DNA of 64,000 nucleotides from Alkalibacterium sp034520745 (GCA_034520745.1 JAXHNF010000003.1:62001-126000), one strand, 5' to 3'. Counted from the stretch's first letter, positions 19,287 to 30,882 are shown. Notes: a model not told the origin generated them from the letters alone. Made by a program: numbers and translations.

Positions 19287-19846
19287 CGATCGCCCAATTC
19301 TTTCTCCAGCCTTTTCAGTTTCCAGTAAAAGAGTGCAAACACCGTTTTAGAATCTCTAAGCAGCCCCTGATCATATAATTCCCAGGCTTCATCGAAAGAG
19401 GCCACGATCATTTCCACGTTCTCATCATCATCCTGTACCAGAGGATCATCAGCAAGAACCAAACCCGTGGCTTCATATATTTCCAGAAATTCATCGGTGA
19501 ACCCCGGCGTACTGTAAAATGATGTGACAAATTTCCAGTTTTCCGCTTTATAACCTGTTTCTTCTTCCAGCTCACGTTTAGCCGTTTCCAGTCCATCATG
19601 ATCTGATTCATCTTTTAATCCGGCAGGAATCTCTACGCTCACCTGATCGATGGCTTTACGGTACTGCTTCACCAGGACAAGTTCACCTGAAGCTGTAAAA
19701 GGAATGACGGCTGCAGCGCCATCGTGCCGGACGATTTCTCTCTGAGACATCTCTCCGTCAGGCAGCCTGACGTCCTCGACAATATACTCTGTAATGTTTC
19801 CTTTATAAATCGATGTACTTTTTATTGTTTCTTCGTAAAAGTCCAT
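19283..19846 (-). CDS. nudF: ADP-ribose pyrophosphatase, Nudix family
   Basis: Hydrolyses ADP-ribose to AMP and ribose 5-phosphate. Complete, 187 residues. The Nudix box is GLKDESDHDGLETAKREL then EEETGY; it has one residue more than the standard 23 and Asp at the usual first Glu. FYSTPGFTDE, typical of ADPRases, follows. The start at 19846 has GGAGGAGAGGG upstream; the longer in-frame version to 19894 lacks this. First gene of the unit with the small membrane protein and mtnN. Confidence 0.92.
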   Translation of the reverse strand: MDFYEETIKSTSIYKGNITEYIVEDVRLPDGEMSQREIVRHDGAAAVIPFTASGELVLVKQYRKAIDQVSVEIPAGLKDESDHDGLETAKRELEEETGYKAENWKFVTSFYSTPGFTDEFLEIYEATGLVLADDPLVQDDDENVEMIVASFDEAWELYDQGLLRDSKTVFALFYWKLKRLEKELGDR

Positions 19847-20016
19847 AATCCCTCTCCTCCACTTATATTTTTCATCATACCTTATTTCAGACAAAAATTC
19901 ATCATGATCTGAATGACAGGTTAAAAATCCATCTGAGGTCCTATATTAATTATTTTCGAATTTGTGATATTATTAAAGTACAGAAAGCCAGCTACTGAAT
20001 AGAATGGAGGATTATT

Positions 20017-20708
20017 ATGAAACAGTCAAGAACACGCTCGAATTTAGTTTACACCCTTACTTTATTTATCATCATGTTCGTCTTCATCATATTAGTCGGA
20101 TTTGAATTGAATATCTTCCTCGCCTTTTTGATCAGCATCGGTCTGGGGGTACTCCTGCTCAATACGATGAACGGTAAAGCGGGTGGAACCGCCGAGAAAA
20201 GCTCCCGCGCCTGACTAAAGAAAAAGAAGAATTTTACTCCTCTAAAGGTTTATCTAGAGAGGATATCGATTATTTCAGACGTACGATGTTTCAGGCCCAG
20301 CAGCAGATCGTTACTATTGAAGAAAACATGCAGCGGTCTGGAAAGCTCAAAGCTATTGAACATCGAAACAATACGGTCGCTCTTTCAAAAGAATTATTCA
20401 AAGATATCACTAAAGAACCCAATAGACTGCATGACGTGGATAAATTCTTATATGTGCATCTGCCTTCTCTTGCAGATCTGTCCGACAAATATGTGGAAAT
20501 CGAAGGACATAAAGCCAAAAGCAAAACAACCTTTGACATTCTTGACAAGTCTTCGCACACGGTAGATAAAATGTGTGAGCAGATCGCTGAAGATTATGTG
20601 AAATTCAAAGAAGATGATATTCAGGACATGTCAGTTGAAGTCGAACTGGCAAAACGTACGTTTAAAAATAAAGATTCCGAAAATCAGCCGTTTGATGATT
20701 CCATTTAA
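20017..20708 (+). CDS. xpaC: XpaC-like protein (5-bromo-4-chloroindolyl phosphate hydrolysis family), one frame break
   Basis: About 230 residues. Two membrane helices near the N-terminus (about 10-50: LVYTLTLFIIMFVFIILVG, IFLAFLISIGLGVLLL), then a cytoplasmic helical part (REDIDYFRRTMFQAQQQI). The frame breaks near 20207 and the sense continues as RLTKEKEEFYSSKGLS. Placed directly before a TelA-like gene, as xpaC and yaaN are in Bacillus. The molecular role is not known; the family is linked to membrane stress. GGAGG lies before the ATG. A role with TelA is inference from gene order. Confidence 0.85.
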
Positions 20709-20754
20709 GCAGTATTGAATCATTTTTCAGACTATTCTATGAGAGGTGCATACC

Positions 20755-21964
20755 ATGTCAAATAACCAGGAAAATAAGTTTGATACAAAAAAACAGGCAG
20801 ACATCGACGACTTGCTGTCAAACCCCTTCGGATCGGAACACTCTGACAAAAAGGGAGCGGGCACAGAGAACCAGCCTTTAGTAAAGCAGAACGAATCGAA
20901 AAAAGTGATCGACACTCTTGAATGACCAGCGCAGGCATCAGGCCTATGAACTTGCCAAACAGATCGATGTATCTGACACTGATTCCATCTCTAATTATGG
21001 CGCCCAGGCTCAGCAGAAACTGGGTGAGTTTTCACACAGCGTATTAAATCATGTACAGAATCAGGAAACCAGTCATATCGGAGAAACACTGAACGACTTG
21101 ATGTTTCGTTTAAAAGAAGCCGATCCCAATGAACTGAAAGCAGAAGATCAAAGCATCTTCAAAAAGATTTTCAAAAAGATCAACCGCTCTATTTATGAAA
21201 CGACTGCCAAATATCAGAAAATCGGTGCTCAGGTTGATAAAATAGCCGTCAAACTGGATACCGAACGCGAACTGCTTTTAAAAGATAATGAGATGCTCAA
21301 TGAGTTGTACGATAAGAATTATGATTATTTTGAAGCCTTGAATGTGTATATTGCAGCAGGCGAAGTCAAAATCGAAGAACTACAGAGTGAAGTGATACCA
21401 AAAGCTGTCGAGCATGCCGAAACCAGTGAAAACCAGATGGATGTTCAAAAAGTCAATGATCTGAATCAGTTCCTCAACCGTCTGGACAAACGGGTCTATG
21501 ATCTGAAGACCGCCCGTCAAATGACGATTCAGCAGGCACCACAGATTCGTCTGATTCAAAATACAAATCAGGCATTGTCTGAAAAAATACAGACATCTAT
21601 CAATACAGCCATTCCGCTCTGGAAAAACCAGATCGTCGTTGCCCTGACCCTCCTTCGTCAGAAAGAAGCGGTCACGGCTCAAAGACAAGTTTCTGAAACG
21701 ACCAATGATCTGCTGACGAAAAATTCTGAAATGCTCAAACAGTCTTCCATCGAGACTGCCAGAGAAAATGAGCGCAGCATCATCGATATAGAGACACTCG
21801 AAAAAACACAGGCTGATCTAGTGGAAACACTGGAAGAAACGTTAAATATCCAGAGAGAAGGACGCTCAAAACGTAAAGAAGCTGAAATCCAGCTTACCCA
21901 GCTGGAAACTTCTTTAAGAGATCAGTTACTGAAATTAACTGAGCCAGACGAGTCTGCTGAATAA
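20755..21964 (+). CDS. Toxic anion resistance protein, TelA/YaaN family (one frame break)
   Basis: About 403 residues, mainly helical. The first 57 residues (from SNNQENKFDTKKQADIDDLL) are in one frame; near 20922 it moves to the frame with RRHQAYELAKQIDVSD. The core shows TelA family marks: KKINRSIYETTAKYQKIG, DNEMLNELYDKNYDYF, and QIVVALTLLRQKEAV followed by TNDLLTKNSEML. TelA proteins were found through tellurite resistance, and their cell role in Firmicutes is unclear. GAGAGG precedes the ATG. It forms an operon with xpaC. Confidence 0.88.
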
Positions 21965-21988
21965 TTATACCGTCATGAGTCGAATTAT

Positions 21989-22017
21989 TTGAATAAAATG
22001 TGTCAGTTTCCTATACT
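21989..22017 (+). promoter_or_regulatory. SigmaA promoter of the GlsB-like gene
   Basis: -35 TTGAAT, 17-base spacer, -10 TATACT, about 40 bases before the start codon. It separates this gene from the xpaC-telA operon. Confidence 0.75.
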
Positions 22018-22056
22018 TTGAATGTAACGTAATTTGAAGAAAGAGGAGAGATACGT

Positions 22057-22299
22057 ATGTTAGGATTTATCTGGTCACTTATTGTTGGAGGAGTTATAGG
22101 AGCAATAGGTCAGGCAATTGTCGGTACCGATGTTCCTGGTGGTATTATTGGTAATATAATCATTGGTTTTATCGGAGCCTGGGCTGGTCATGCACTGTTC
22201 CAAATGGGTCCGCAATTGGCTGACTTTTATATCATTCCGGCTATCGTCGGCGCCATCCTGATCGTTTTCTTATATGATTTGATTGCAAGCCGTCTATAA
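22057..22299 (+). CDS. GlsB/YeaQ/YmgE family stress-response membrane protein
   Basis: 80 residues, three hydrophobic glycine-rich helices (IWSLIVGGVIGAIGQAI, GGIIGNIIIGFIGAW, FYIIPAIVGAILIVFLYD), matching the transglycosylase-associated/GlsB family. These membrane proteins rise in general stress in Enterococcus and relatives; they have no enzyme activity known. GAGGAGAG precedes the ATG. It has its own promoter and ends in a two-way terminator shared with the second cold-shock gene. Confidence 0.9.
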   Translation: MLGFIWSLIVGGVIGAIGQAIVGTDVPGGIIGNIIIGFIGAWAGHALFQMGPQLADFYIIPAIVGAILIVFLYDLIASRL

Positions 22300-22311
22300 T
22301 TTAATACATCA

Positions 22312-22343
22312 AAAAAGACTTCCTTTTACGAGGAAGTCTTTTT
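22312..22343. terminator. Two-way terminator between GlsB-like and second cold-shock gene
   Basis: Stem AAAAAGACTTCCT/AGGAAGTCTTTTT with a 6-base loop; T runs on both strands. Confidence 0.92.
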
Positions 22344-22350
22344 CTATGTT

Positions 22351-22551
22351 TTATATTTTGCTTACATTTGCAGCTTGAGGTCCTCTGTCACCGTCAACGA
22401 TCTCGAATTCAACTTCCTGACCGTCATCCAATGACTTATAGCCTTCACTGTTTATCGCGCTGAAGTGAACAAATACGTCTTCCTGTCCTTCAACTTCAAT
22501 GAACCCGAAACCCTTTTCTGCATTGAACCACTTTACTTTACCTTCAACCAT
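22351..22551 (-). CDS. Cold-shock protein, CspA family (second copy)
   Basis: 66 residues, RNP1 KGFGFI and RNP2 VFVHF intact. Start MVEGKVKWFN at 22551, with GGGAGGAT upstream; the open frame to 22593 is leader. It shares most core residues with the gene at 1932-2132 but differs in the loop after RNP1 (EVEGQED) and in the last third. Own sigmaA promoter and terminator, leader of about 80 nt. Two or more csp genes are normal in this group. Confidence 0.95.
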   Translation of the reverse strand: MVEGKVKWFNAEKGFGFIEVEGQEDVFVHFSAINSEGYKSLDDGQEVEFEIVDGDRGPQAANVSKI

Positions 22552-22639
22552 TGAATATCCTCCCGAAAATGTATTGCAACAGACATTAAACATGATACTT
22601 AGGTGTTAAACCGATCTTTTCAATCTCTATTACAAATAA

Positions 22640-22668
22640 ATTATACAAAAGAAAACGTTTTATTTCAA
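22640..22668 (-). promoter_or_regulatory. SigmaA promoter of the second cold-shock gene
   Basis: Minus strand: -35 TTGAAA, 17-base spacer, -10 TATAAT (perfect). Confidence 0.85.
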
Positions 22669-22679
22669 CATATTCAATG

Positions 22680-22726
22680 AAAAAGAACGCCACGTTTTCC
22701 GTTGACAACAGTGGCGTTCTTTTTTA
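22680..22726 (-). terminator. Terminator after ileS
   Basis: Stem GAACGCCAC/GTGGCGTTC with a 17-base loop that can pair further, then TTTTT on the minus strand, 5-10 bases after the ileS stop. Confidence 0.85.
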
Positions 22727-22731
22727 GAGTC

Positions 22732-25516
22732 TTATTCTGCTTTTAATACTTCAGGATAGTGTTCTTCACAAATATCGTGACAGCGATGGCACAGGAATTC
22801 ATCTTCAGATACGCGAACACCCTCTTCAGTGGTAATGCGGCACCTTGTACATACTTCACCTTTCATTCTTTCCACAAGGATGGCTACATTGCCAAAATCC
22901 AATATTCTTTCATCTTCAGGTTTTTCTTCCAGCTCTAATACAGTTATTTCAGAAGCGATCAGGATCTGTCTGATGTCGCTGTTCAAGTCATCGATCAGCT
23001 CTCTGACTGATTCAGATGCATAAATAGTCGTTTTAGCTTCAAAATCTTTACCGATGATTTTGTTCTCTCGGGCTACTTCATTCGCCTTCAGGACTTTATC
23101 CCGCAGTGACATGAACGCGCTCCACTGCTCAAGCAGTTCGTCGTGCGTTCGCATATTCTCTGACCTCAGGAAACTCGGATAACTGAACATAACTTTCATC
23201 TTCTTCAAGATAATTCCAGATTTCTTCAGCAGTATGCGGAAGTATCGGAGTAAGCAGCTTGGTCAGGTCTCTGACGATATGATAAAAGACAGTCTGCATT
23301 GCACGGCGGTCATACGCATCCGGCGCATCGATATAAAGGATATCTTTGGCAAAGTTAGCATAAAAATTCAGAGACATCCAGCGTACAGAAATGATTGATT
23401 TCTTTGTAAATATCAGAAAAATCATAACGTTCGTAGCCGTCAACTACATTGGCAACAGTCTGATTCAATCTGTTCATCATATACTGATCGACAGGTCTAA
23501 GATCTTCATAAGCGATGCCGTCTTCTTTGAAATTGAAGTCTTCTGTATTTTGGATCAGGAAACGGATCGTGTTTCTGATTTTACGGTAAACTTCTGATAC
23601 CTGTTTCAGAATATCCATACTTACTCTTACATCTGCCTGAGTATCTACACTTGAAACCCATAGGCGGATCAAGTCTGCTCCCATCTGCTTGATGACCTTG
23701 TTCGGATCAATGACATTGCCTACTGATTTACTCATCTTCTTGCCCGCACCGTCAAGGACCATCCCTTGAGACAATACAGATTTATAAGGCGGCACGCCAT
23801 TGATCGCTACAGACGTAGTCAAGCTGGAATTGAACCAGCCACGGTACTGATTCTGAGCCTTCAAGATACATGTCCGCAGGGAAGCTTAAGTTTTCTCTCT
23901 GACGAAGTACAGCATGGTGTGATGATCCTGAATCGAACCAGACGTCCATGATATCTGTTTCTTTCGTGAACTGGCCATTAGGACTTGATGGATGTTCAAA
24001 ACCTTCAGGCAGTAATTCGGCAGCTTCTTTTTCGAACCAGACATTGGACCCGTATTCAGCAAATAAGTGCGGCTACATGTTCTGTTGTTTCCGGAGTAAT
24101 GATGGCTTCGCCATCTTCACCATAGAAAATCGGCAGAGGTACGCCCCATGCCCGCTGTCTGGAAATGACCCAGTCTCCACGGTCACGTACCATGTTATAA
24201 ATGCGCTGCATTCCCCATGGCTGGACCCAGTCCACCTTCTCGACAGCATCGAGGATATCTTGTCTGAAGTCCTTTATAGAAGCAAACCATTGTGGCGTCG
24301 CTCTGAATATCACAGGTTTCTTTGTGCGCCAGTCATGTGGATAACTGTGCGTGAAGAATTCCAGTTTCAATAACGCGTTTTTTTCTTCCAGCCAGCCGGT
24401 GATGATTTTGTTTGCTTTGTCGTAAAAAACGCCTTCTAAGCCGGGCGCTTCGTCCGTGAAACACCCTTTCCCGTCAACTGGCGAGACAACAGGCAGGTCA
24501 TAATTCTGACAGACGATATAGTCATCTTCCCCGTGTCCCGGAGCCGTATGAACCAGCCCCGTCCCGTCATCAAGCGTGACGTGGTCTCCGATAATGAGCA
24601 GAGAGTCTCTGTCATAAAACGGATGCTGCGCTGTCATTCCTTCCAGATCTTTACCTGGGATTTCTTTGATCAGTTTCACATCGTTCCATTCCAGTGTCTC
24701 AGCAAGATCTTCTGCCATCTCAGCTGCAACGACAAATTTCCTGCCGTCCGCTTCATATATTCCATAACTTGCATCCGGCTTGACCGCGATCGCCAAGTTA
24801 GCCGGCAAGGTCCATGGTGTTGTGGTCCAGATCACGAATGAGGTGCCTGAATCGATCAGACCCTTACCATCCTTAACATCAAATGCAACATATATGTTGG
24901 GAGAACGGACATCATGGTATTCGATTTCAGCTTCAGCTAATGCCGATTCACTGGACGGAGACCAGTAGATAGGTTTCAACCCTCTGTAGATATACCCTTT
25001 TTCTGCCATTTTACCAAACACGCGTATCTGTTCTGCTTCATAATCCTTGGTTAAAGTAACATAGGGATTGTCCCACTCGCCGGCTACACCCAGACGTTTG
25101 AAATCTTCACGCTGTTTGTTGACCTGTTTCCAGGCATACTCTTCACATAATTTTCTGAAGTCCGCAATAGACATTGATTTTCTGTCTACCCCGGTATTAG
25201 TCAGTGCCTGTTCGATCGGCAGTCCATGAGTATCCCACCCAGGAACATAAGGCGAACGGAAGCCCGACATCGACTTGTATCTTACAATGATATCTTTAGA
25301 GATTTTATTCAATGCATGACCGATGTGGATATTTCCGTTGGCATAAGGTGGTCCGTCATGTAATATAAATGCCGGCTTATCCTTGTTTAATTCCTGTCTC
25401 TGATTATAGATATCCTGCTCGTTCCATTCAGCCTGTCTTTCGATTTCTTTGTTTGGTAAATTTGCCCGCATTGGGAATTTCGTTTTAAGCAAATTCAGCG
25501 TTTCTTTCATTTCCAT
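22732..25516 (-). CDS. ileS: Isoleucyl-tRNA synthetase (four or more frame breaks)
   Basis: Class I synthetase, about 928 codons, the normal size. HIGH motif in NGNIHIGHALNK at about residue 60; KMSKS in GAGKKMSKSVGNVIDP; the C-terminal zinc site is complete as CTRC...CHRC. The editing domain (TTPWTLPANLAI) is intact. Breaks lie near 24060, between 23865 and 24050, near 23400 and near 23150. The start at 25516 follows AAGGGTG; a second ATG two codons on is also possible. It stands downstream of divIVA, as in Bacillus and streptococci, and is read through a T-box leader. Confidence 0.95.
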
Positions 25517-25550
25517 GTCCTCACCCTTTTTTATAAGTTTGTTAATATAT

Positions 25551-25760
25551 AAAAAAAGACCCCATCCCAAAGGACGAAATCTTCGTGGTACCACCTTAAT
25601 TTGAAAAGTAACGTTACTTTTCCTCAGTCCCTTAACGCAGGAATACGCGAATAATTACTCCATTCATTATCCGTTGACTTGAAGGATCGATTTAAGTTTC
25701 CGCTTGTCAAATTCTCAGCCTGCATTGACTCTCTGTAAAGCTTTCACTAAAAAAGGTGTT
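25551..25760 (-). promoter_or_regulatory. T-box riboswitch of ileS
   Basis: Minus strand. T-box core AGGTGGTACCACG at 25584-25596, directly followed by a terminator stem of 12 pairs (25558-25569 with 25574-25585, several G-U) and a T run. Stem I marks AGAGA and GCTGAGA lie at about 25710-25735, and two ATC triplets, isoleucine codons, lie at 25685-25691 in the region expected for the specifier. The UGGU bulge fits the A discriminator of tRNA-Ile. The leader starts directly after divIVA. Confidence 0.9.
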
Positions 25761-25782
25761 TCAAGATTTTCTGTTATTCAGC

Positions 25783-26445
25783 TTACGGAAGTTCGACAGC
25801 CGGCGTCATGCCTTCTTCGTACTCCATACTATCCTGTGAAGCTGCCTCATCTTCTATTGAAGTGTCGGTATCGACTTCTTCTATGTCTTTCTCATCCAGT
25901 TCTTTTTTTACTTCTTTGATCGTCTCAATTTCAGGTTGTTCTGAAGAAGGTGGCTGAAGTATATCATCCCACTCTTCTTTCTTTACTAACTCCAACTGAG
26001 ATTCTATCATTAATTGAAGCCTTTGTCTAAAAATTCTGCTCTGTTTTCTCAGCTCTTCTGTTTCCTGTTCGATTTTACGAGCCTTGTAAACAGCGTCTTT
26101 GAGCAACTCATCCGCATTATTTTCAGCTTCATGCTTGAGGTTTGAAGCCTCAGTCGCTGCTTCTTTAGCGATCATATCCGCTTCTTTTTCGGCATTCAGT
26201 TTCAGTCTGTCAGCAGCTTCCTGAGCAACCAGGATCGATTTGTTCAGAGAGTCATGCATCTGGTCGTAATTTGCCAGCTTTTCATCAGCTAAACTTAATT
26301 TCTTTTCAGTTTCTTTCTTCTGTTTTAACAGCATTTCATAGTCTTTAATGATCTGGTCAAGATAGTCATTGACTTCATCCTGATCGTAGCCTCTCATTTT
26401 AACAGGAAATTCCTTGTTATGTATATCCATTGGTGTCAATGCCAT
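25783..26445 (-). CDS. divIVA: Cell division initiation protein DivIVA
   Basis: Binds curved membrane at poles and septum and recruits partner proteins. Complete, 220 residues. The N-terminal membrane-binding domain has MALTPMDIHNKEF and RGYDQDEVNDYLDQI; then a long coiled coil (about 35-150) and an acidic, probably disordered tail rich in E and D. The start at 26445 has GGAGGTG upstream; the open frame to 26538 overlaps ylmH and is not used. It sits between ylmH and ileS, as expected. Confidence 0.95.
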   Translation of the reverse strand: MALTPMDIHNKEFPVKMRGYDQDEVNDYLDQIIKDYEMLLKQKKETEKKLSLADEKLANYDQMHDSLNKSILVAQEAADRLKLNAEKEADMIAKEAATEASNLKHEAENNADELLKDAVYKARKIEQETEELRKQSRIFRQRLQLMIESQLELVKKEEWDDILQPPSSEQPEIETIKEVKKELDEKDIEEVDTDTSIEDEAASQDSMEYEEGMTPAVELP

Positions 26446-26515
26446 GGAACACACCTCCATATTTATTTTTGTTTCTTGATTTTTCCATAGTAAAAAATCA
26501 CAGTTTCTCAGGCAG

Positions 26516-27316
26516 TCATCTGTTTCGATCCAGTACACCTAATCTGAGTCGCATCTTTTCTTTCTTTGTCTTTCCTTCTATCGTTTCTATCCGTATTCGA
26601 CCGTATCCCCGGATGGAGACGACATCGTGTATACCCAGTACAATGTCGGGTCTGTCTGTTTCGTTCCAGTTCACTTTAACTTTGTTTGAAGAGATCAGTT
26701 CTTTTGATTTTTGTCTGGATATATGAAAAACACTGGCCAGAATAACATCCAGCCTCAGCGAAGAGACGATCTCATTTCTTTCATCCCACGTATCTTTGGG
26801 TACCAGAATATCTGTATAGGCAATCTCTTCGAGCTGAATCGTTATGTTCCCGATTTTTGTCAGTGACGGCAATAAAAACTGCATGATCGCTTCATCGGCA
26901 AAAAACTGCCAGTCTTCACCATCCGTGATTATATCACCGAGCATCTCTCTTTTGACACCAGTTCCCATAAGTGTCCCTAAAATTTGGCCATGGGACAATT
27001 CGGCAAACTTTTTAGGATAACGGATCTCAGTGATTTTGATTTTATAATCATCCTGAGAAGGTTCGAAGTATGAAGGAGAGAGAAACAGCCGCTTTCTTTC
27101 AGCCGCTTCGTATCCACCATAAGCCTCTGCTTTGACCTCGTTATGCTGACCTATGATCGACTCTACGATATATTGCTCTCTGGGATCTAAAAACGGTGTC
27201 AGATAAGGAGAATACTGAAATTCCACCTGCTGGACCCAATCCTTAACATGATCTATAAAAAGTTTTTCATCGTCTCTAAAATGCTGATATAATTCTTCCA
27301 TCTGATCATCATCCAA
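26516..27316 (-). CDS. ylmH: YlmH, S4-domain RNA-binding protein
   Basis: Complete, 266 residues. The C-terminal S4 domain reads RLDVILASVFHISRQKSKELI and NKVKVNWNET, an RNA-binding fold; the N-terminal part is the YlmH-specific domain (FLDPREQYIVESI). It belongs to the division cluster and is linked to ribosome quality control in other Firmicutes (binding of 50S-peptidyl-tRNA complexes), shown for Bacillus YlmH, not here. It overlaps the yggT end by 8 bases, so translation is probably coupled. Confidence 0.93.
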   Translation of the reverse strand: MDDDQMEELYQHFRDDEKLFIDHVKDWVQQVEFQYSPYLTPFLDPREQYIVESIIGQHNEVKAEAYGGYEAAERKRLFLSPSYFEPSQDDYKIKITEIRYPKKFAELSHGQILGTLMGTGVKREMLGDIITDGEDWQFFADEAIMQFLLPSLTKIGNITIQLEEIAYTDILVPKDTWDERNEIVSSLRLDVILASVFHISRQKSKELISSNKVKVNWNETDRPDIVLGIHDVVSIRGYGRIRIETIEGKTKKEKMRLRLGVLDRNR

Positions 27317-27608
27317 TTTGTGTTATAAGATTAAAAAGCAGCTGAAATACGGCTTGTACCCCGTACTCAATAAATGTCAAGGCAAAAAATGCGACGATGC
27401 CCGCCAGACTTACCATACCGATCGGCGGAACGAACTGTCTGAATATCCCAACATACGGTTCACAGATCCTGATAAGAAACTGCCCCAGTCTTGACTGGTA
27501 ACCGCCCGGCATCCAGGACAGCAGGAAATATACGACTAAAGCAATTCTGTAAAGATCGATGCCCTGCATGATCAGTCGATAGATTGCTGATAAAATTTGG
27601 ACTAACAT
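27309..27608 (-). CDS. YggT family membrane protein (YlmG)
   Basis: 99 residues with two long membrane helices (about 6-30 and 62-90) joined by the conserved loop CEPYVGIFRQFVPPIGMV. YggT proteins lie next to sepF in division clusters and are thought to help envelope organisation; the precise activity is unknown. Complete, 25 bases after sepF and overlapping ylmH. Confidence 0.92.
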   Translation of the reverse strand: MLVQILSAIYRLIMQGIDLYRIALVVYFLLSWMPGGYQSRLGQFLIRICEPYVGIFRQFVPPIGMVSLAGIVAFFALTFIEYGVQAVFQLLFNLITQIG

Positions 27609-27633
27609 AGTAACGTTTGGAACCCCATTCTAA

Positions 27634-28101
27634 TTAAAAATCTGTATTTTTTAAAGCCTGTAATTCTGAACCGTCGACCTCAAACGATTGTGGTGTACAT
27701 ATAAAGATTTCATCACCTAACCGCTGGATGTCCCCTTTGATGGCATAGGTTGTGCCCATCAGAAAATCAAGCATTTTTTTTGCCTGTTCTTTTTCGATCC
27801 TTCTGAAGTTCAAGATGACTGACTGGTTATTTAACAATATATCAGCAATCGACTGAACTTCCGAGTACAATCTGGGTTCCACCACTTTGATACGGGGCTT
27901 TTTGATTGCCTGCTGCTGATTGATGGCAACGATATTCTGACCGGTACTTTTACTGCCGGTTTTTCTGTTGACAGTCGACGTTTGAGGAGCAGATGGGTTT
28001 TTGTTTTCTTTTTTGGGTGAAGAGATCTGGACTTCATATTCCAGATCATCGTCACTGTCATTCAAAGAGAAATAATCATTGAATTTATCCTTTAAACTCA
28101 T
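27634..28101 (-). CDS. sepF: Cell division protein SepF
   Basis: SepF binds the FtsZ tail, bundles filaments and tethers them to the membrane. Complete, 155 residues. N-terminal amphipathic segment MSLKDKFNDYFSL, a basic linker, and the compact C-terminal domain with VVEPRLYSEVQSIADILLN and NFRRIEKEQAKKMLDFLMG. 23 bases after ftsZ. Confidence 0.95.
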   Translation of the reverse strand: MSLKDKFNDYFSLNDSDDDLEYEVQISSPKKENKNPSAPQTSTVNRKTGSKSTGQNIVAINQQQAIKKPRIKVVEPRLYSEVQSIADILLNNQSVILNFRRIEKEQAKKMLDFLMGTTYAIKGDIQRLGDEIFICTPQSFEVDGSELQALKNTDF

Positions 28102-28124
28102 TTATACTCTTCCTTTCTAATGAA

Positions 28125-29345
<1,221 letters not shown>

Positions 29346-29384
29346 ACTATTTTTCCTCCTGTAGACATAATTGATTATAACTGT

Positions 29385-30695
29385 TCAATCAAAGAAATGG
29401 GCCAAGAAATTCCTGATTTTATCTAAGATCGTTTCATTATTCTCGTTATTTTCTTTTAGTTGTTTAACATTCGTACTCACGGGATTATCATCCTGCGCTT
29501 TAACTGTTGTCTGGGTATCCGTCTTCCCGTCAAGAAGAACATAATGATTCATCACTTCATGAATATCATCCATGTTAGCTTTGCAGTGGACCAGTGAAAT
29601 GGCATTTGTAAACGAAGGATAGCGTACACCCATAAAATCAGGGACATACTTTTTCACGTGCACATTGAAAACATCTTCTGCCAGTTCCTCTATTCGGGGA
29701 ATCGCTGATGTTCCACCTGTCAAGATAATTCCTCCAGGCAGTTCAAGGGCGCCGATCTCATCAAGTTTGACTTTGATCTGCTCGAAAATCTGAGCTGCTC
29801 TTGCTTCGATTATCTCTGCAATGTAGGATTCTTTAACCTGAATAGAATTATCCTGTCCAACGACATCGATACTGATCGACTGATCGGCTTCCATAGACTC
29901 GTCATCAATAAAACCGTATCCGACTTCTCTTTTTATCTTTTCAGCATTTTTCAAAGACGTATTCAGAACAACGGAAATATCTTTTGTTATATTTGCGCCG
30001 CCTTCTTTGACGATTTCAGAAAACTTAACCTGCTGATCGTGGATAGCAGAAACGGTTGACTGCCCGCCTCCCATGTCGATCTGAACCGTGCCGAACCGTC
30101 TTTCATCTTCAGTCATGATCAGTTCAGACATAGCTTTGGGCTGGAAAAGCAGATCTTCGACTGCATAGCCTGCATTATTCACACTTTTTTTGATATTGTG
30201 TATGACCGTTTTTGAAACAGTCAGTGCAGTACCGTAGCATTCCACCTGATTTCCGACCATTTTCCTCGGATCCCTGATCCCGTCAAAGCCGTCAACTATG
30301 AATTCTTCGATCATGACAGATAATAGAGTCTGATCTGCAGACACCTTTCTTTCACGGATCTGACCAACCATTTTTTCAATGACAGAATCATTGACTTCCT
30401 GATTGACACTCGAGACATCGACACTGACATGAAAAGGTTTGATTTCAATATTCAAAGCGGGTACTCCCACTATAAGGGAATCGATCGAAACACCCGATTT
30501 TTCTTCAGCTTGTTCGACAGCTTTTCTTATTGACTGTGCCGTTTCATCTATGTCGATGATCAGGCCCTTACTTATACCGTTTGTTCGTTCACTTCCAACT
30601 CCAATAACATTCATCTGACCATTCAGTACTTCAGAAACAATGACTTTAATTGAAGTGGTTCCAATATCCAAACTTGTATAAACACCATTTTTCAA
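29385..30695 (-). CDS. ftsA: Cell division protein FtsA
   Basis: Actin-like protein that anchors FtsZ to the membrane. About 436 residues. Phosphate motif SLDIGTTSIKVIVSE near the start, VQIDMGGGQSTVS in the second, TGGTSAIPRIEELA in the third; the C-terminal amphipathic helix ILDKIRNFLAHFF is the membrane anchor. The best start is TTG at 30695 (LKNGVYTSLDIG), with AGGAGG 10 bases upstream; the longer TTG frame at 30719 overlaps this site. A terminator lies between it and divIB, so it should have its own promoter in 30700-30880. Confidence 0.95.
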   Translation of the reverse strand: MKNGVYTSLDIGTTSIKVIVSEVLNGQMNVIGVGSERTNGISKGLIIDIDETAQSIRKAVEQAEEKSGVSIDSLIVGVPALNIEIKPFHVSVDVSSVNQEVNDSVIEKMVGQIRERKVSADQTLLSVMIEEFIVDGFDGIRDPRKMVGNQVECYGTALTVSKTVIHNIKKSVNNAGYAVEDLLFQPKAMSELIMTEDERRFGTVQIDMGGGQSTVSAIHDQQVKFSEIVKEGGANITKDISVVLNTSLKNAEKIKREVGYGFIDDESMEADQSISIDVVGQDNSIQVKESYIAEIIEARAAQIFEQIKVKLDEIGALELPGGIILTGGTSAIPRIEELAEDVFNVHVKKYVPDFMGVRYPSFTNAISLVHCKANMDDIHEVMNHYVLLDGKTDTQTTVKAQDDNPVSTNVKQLKENNENNETILDKIRNFLAHFFD

Positions 30696-30882
30696 TTTAT
30701 TGAAACCTCCTGTCTTCAATACTCATGACACTTAATTCTCTTTTTAAAGATTTTAAATTTTAAAAATTATTATTCCATATCATTTTACCACACATCGACA
30801 GCTATAATGAAGAGCGTTTATTGATTTATCAGTATTTTTCGATTAATTTTGTGTTACAAATGAAATCTACGGGCTACTTAAT

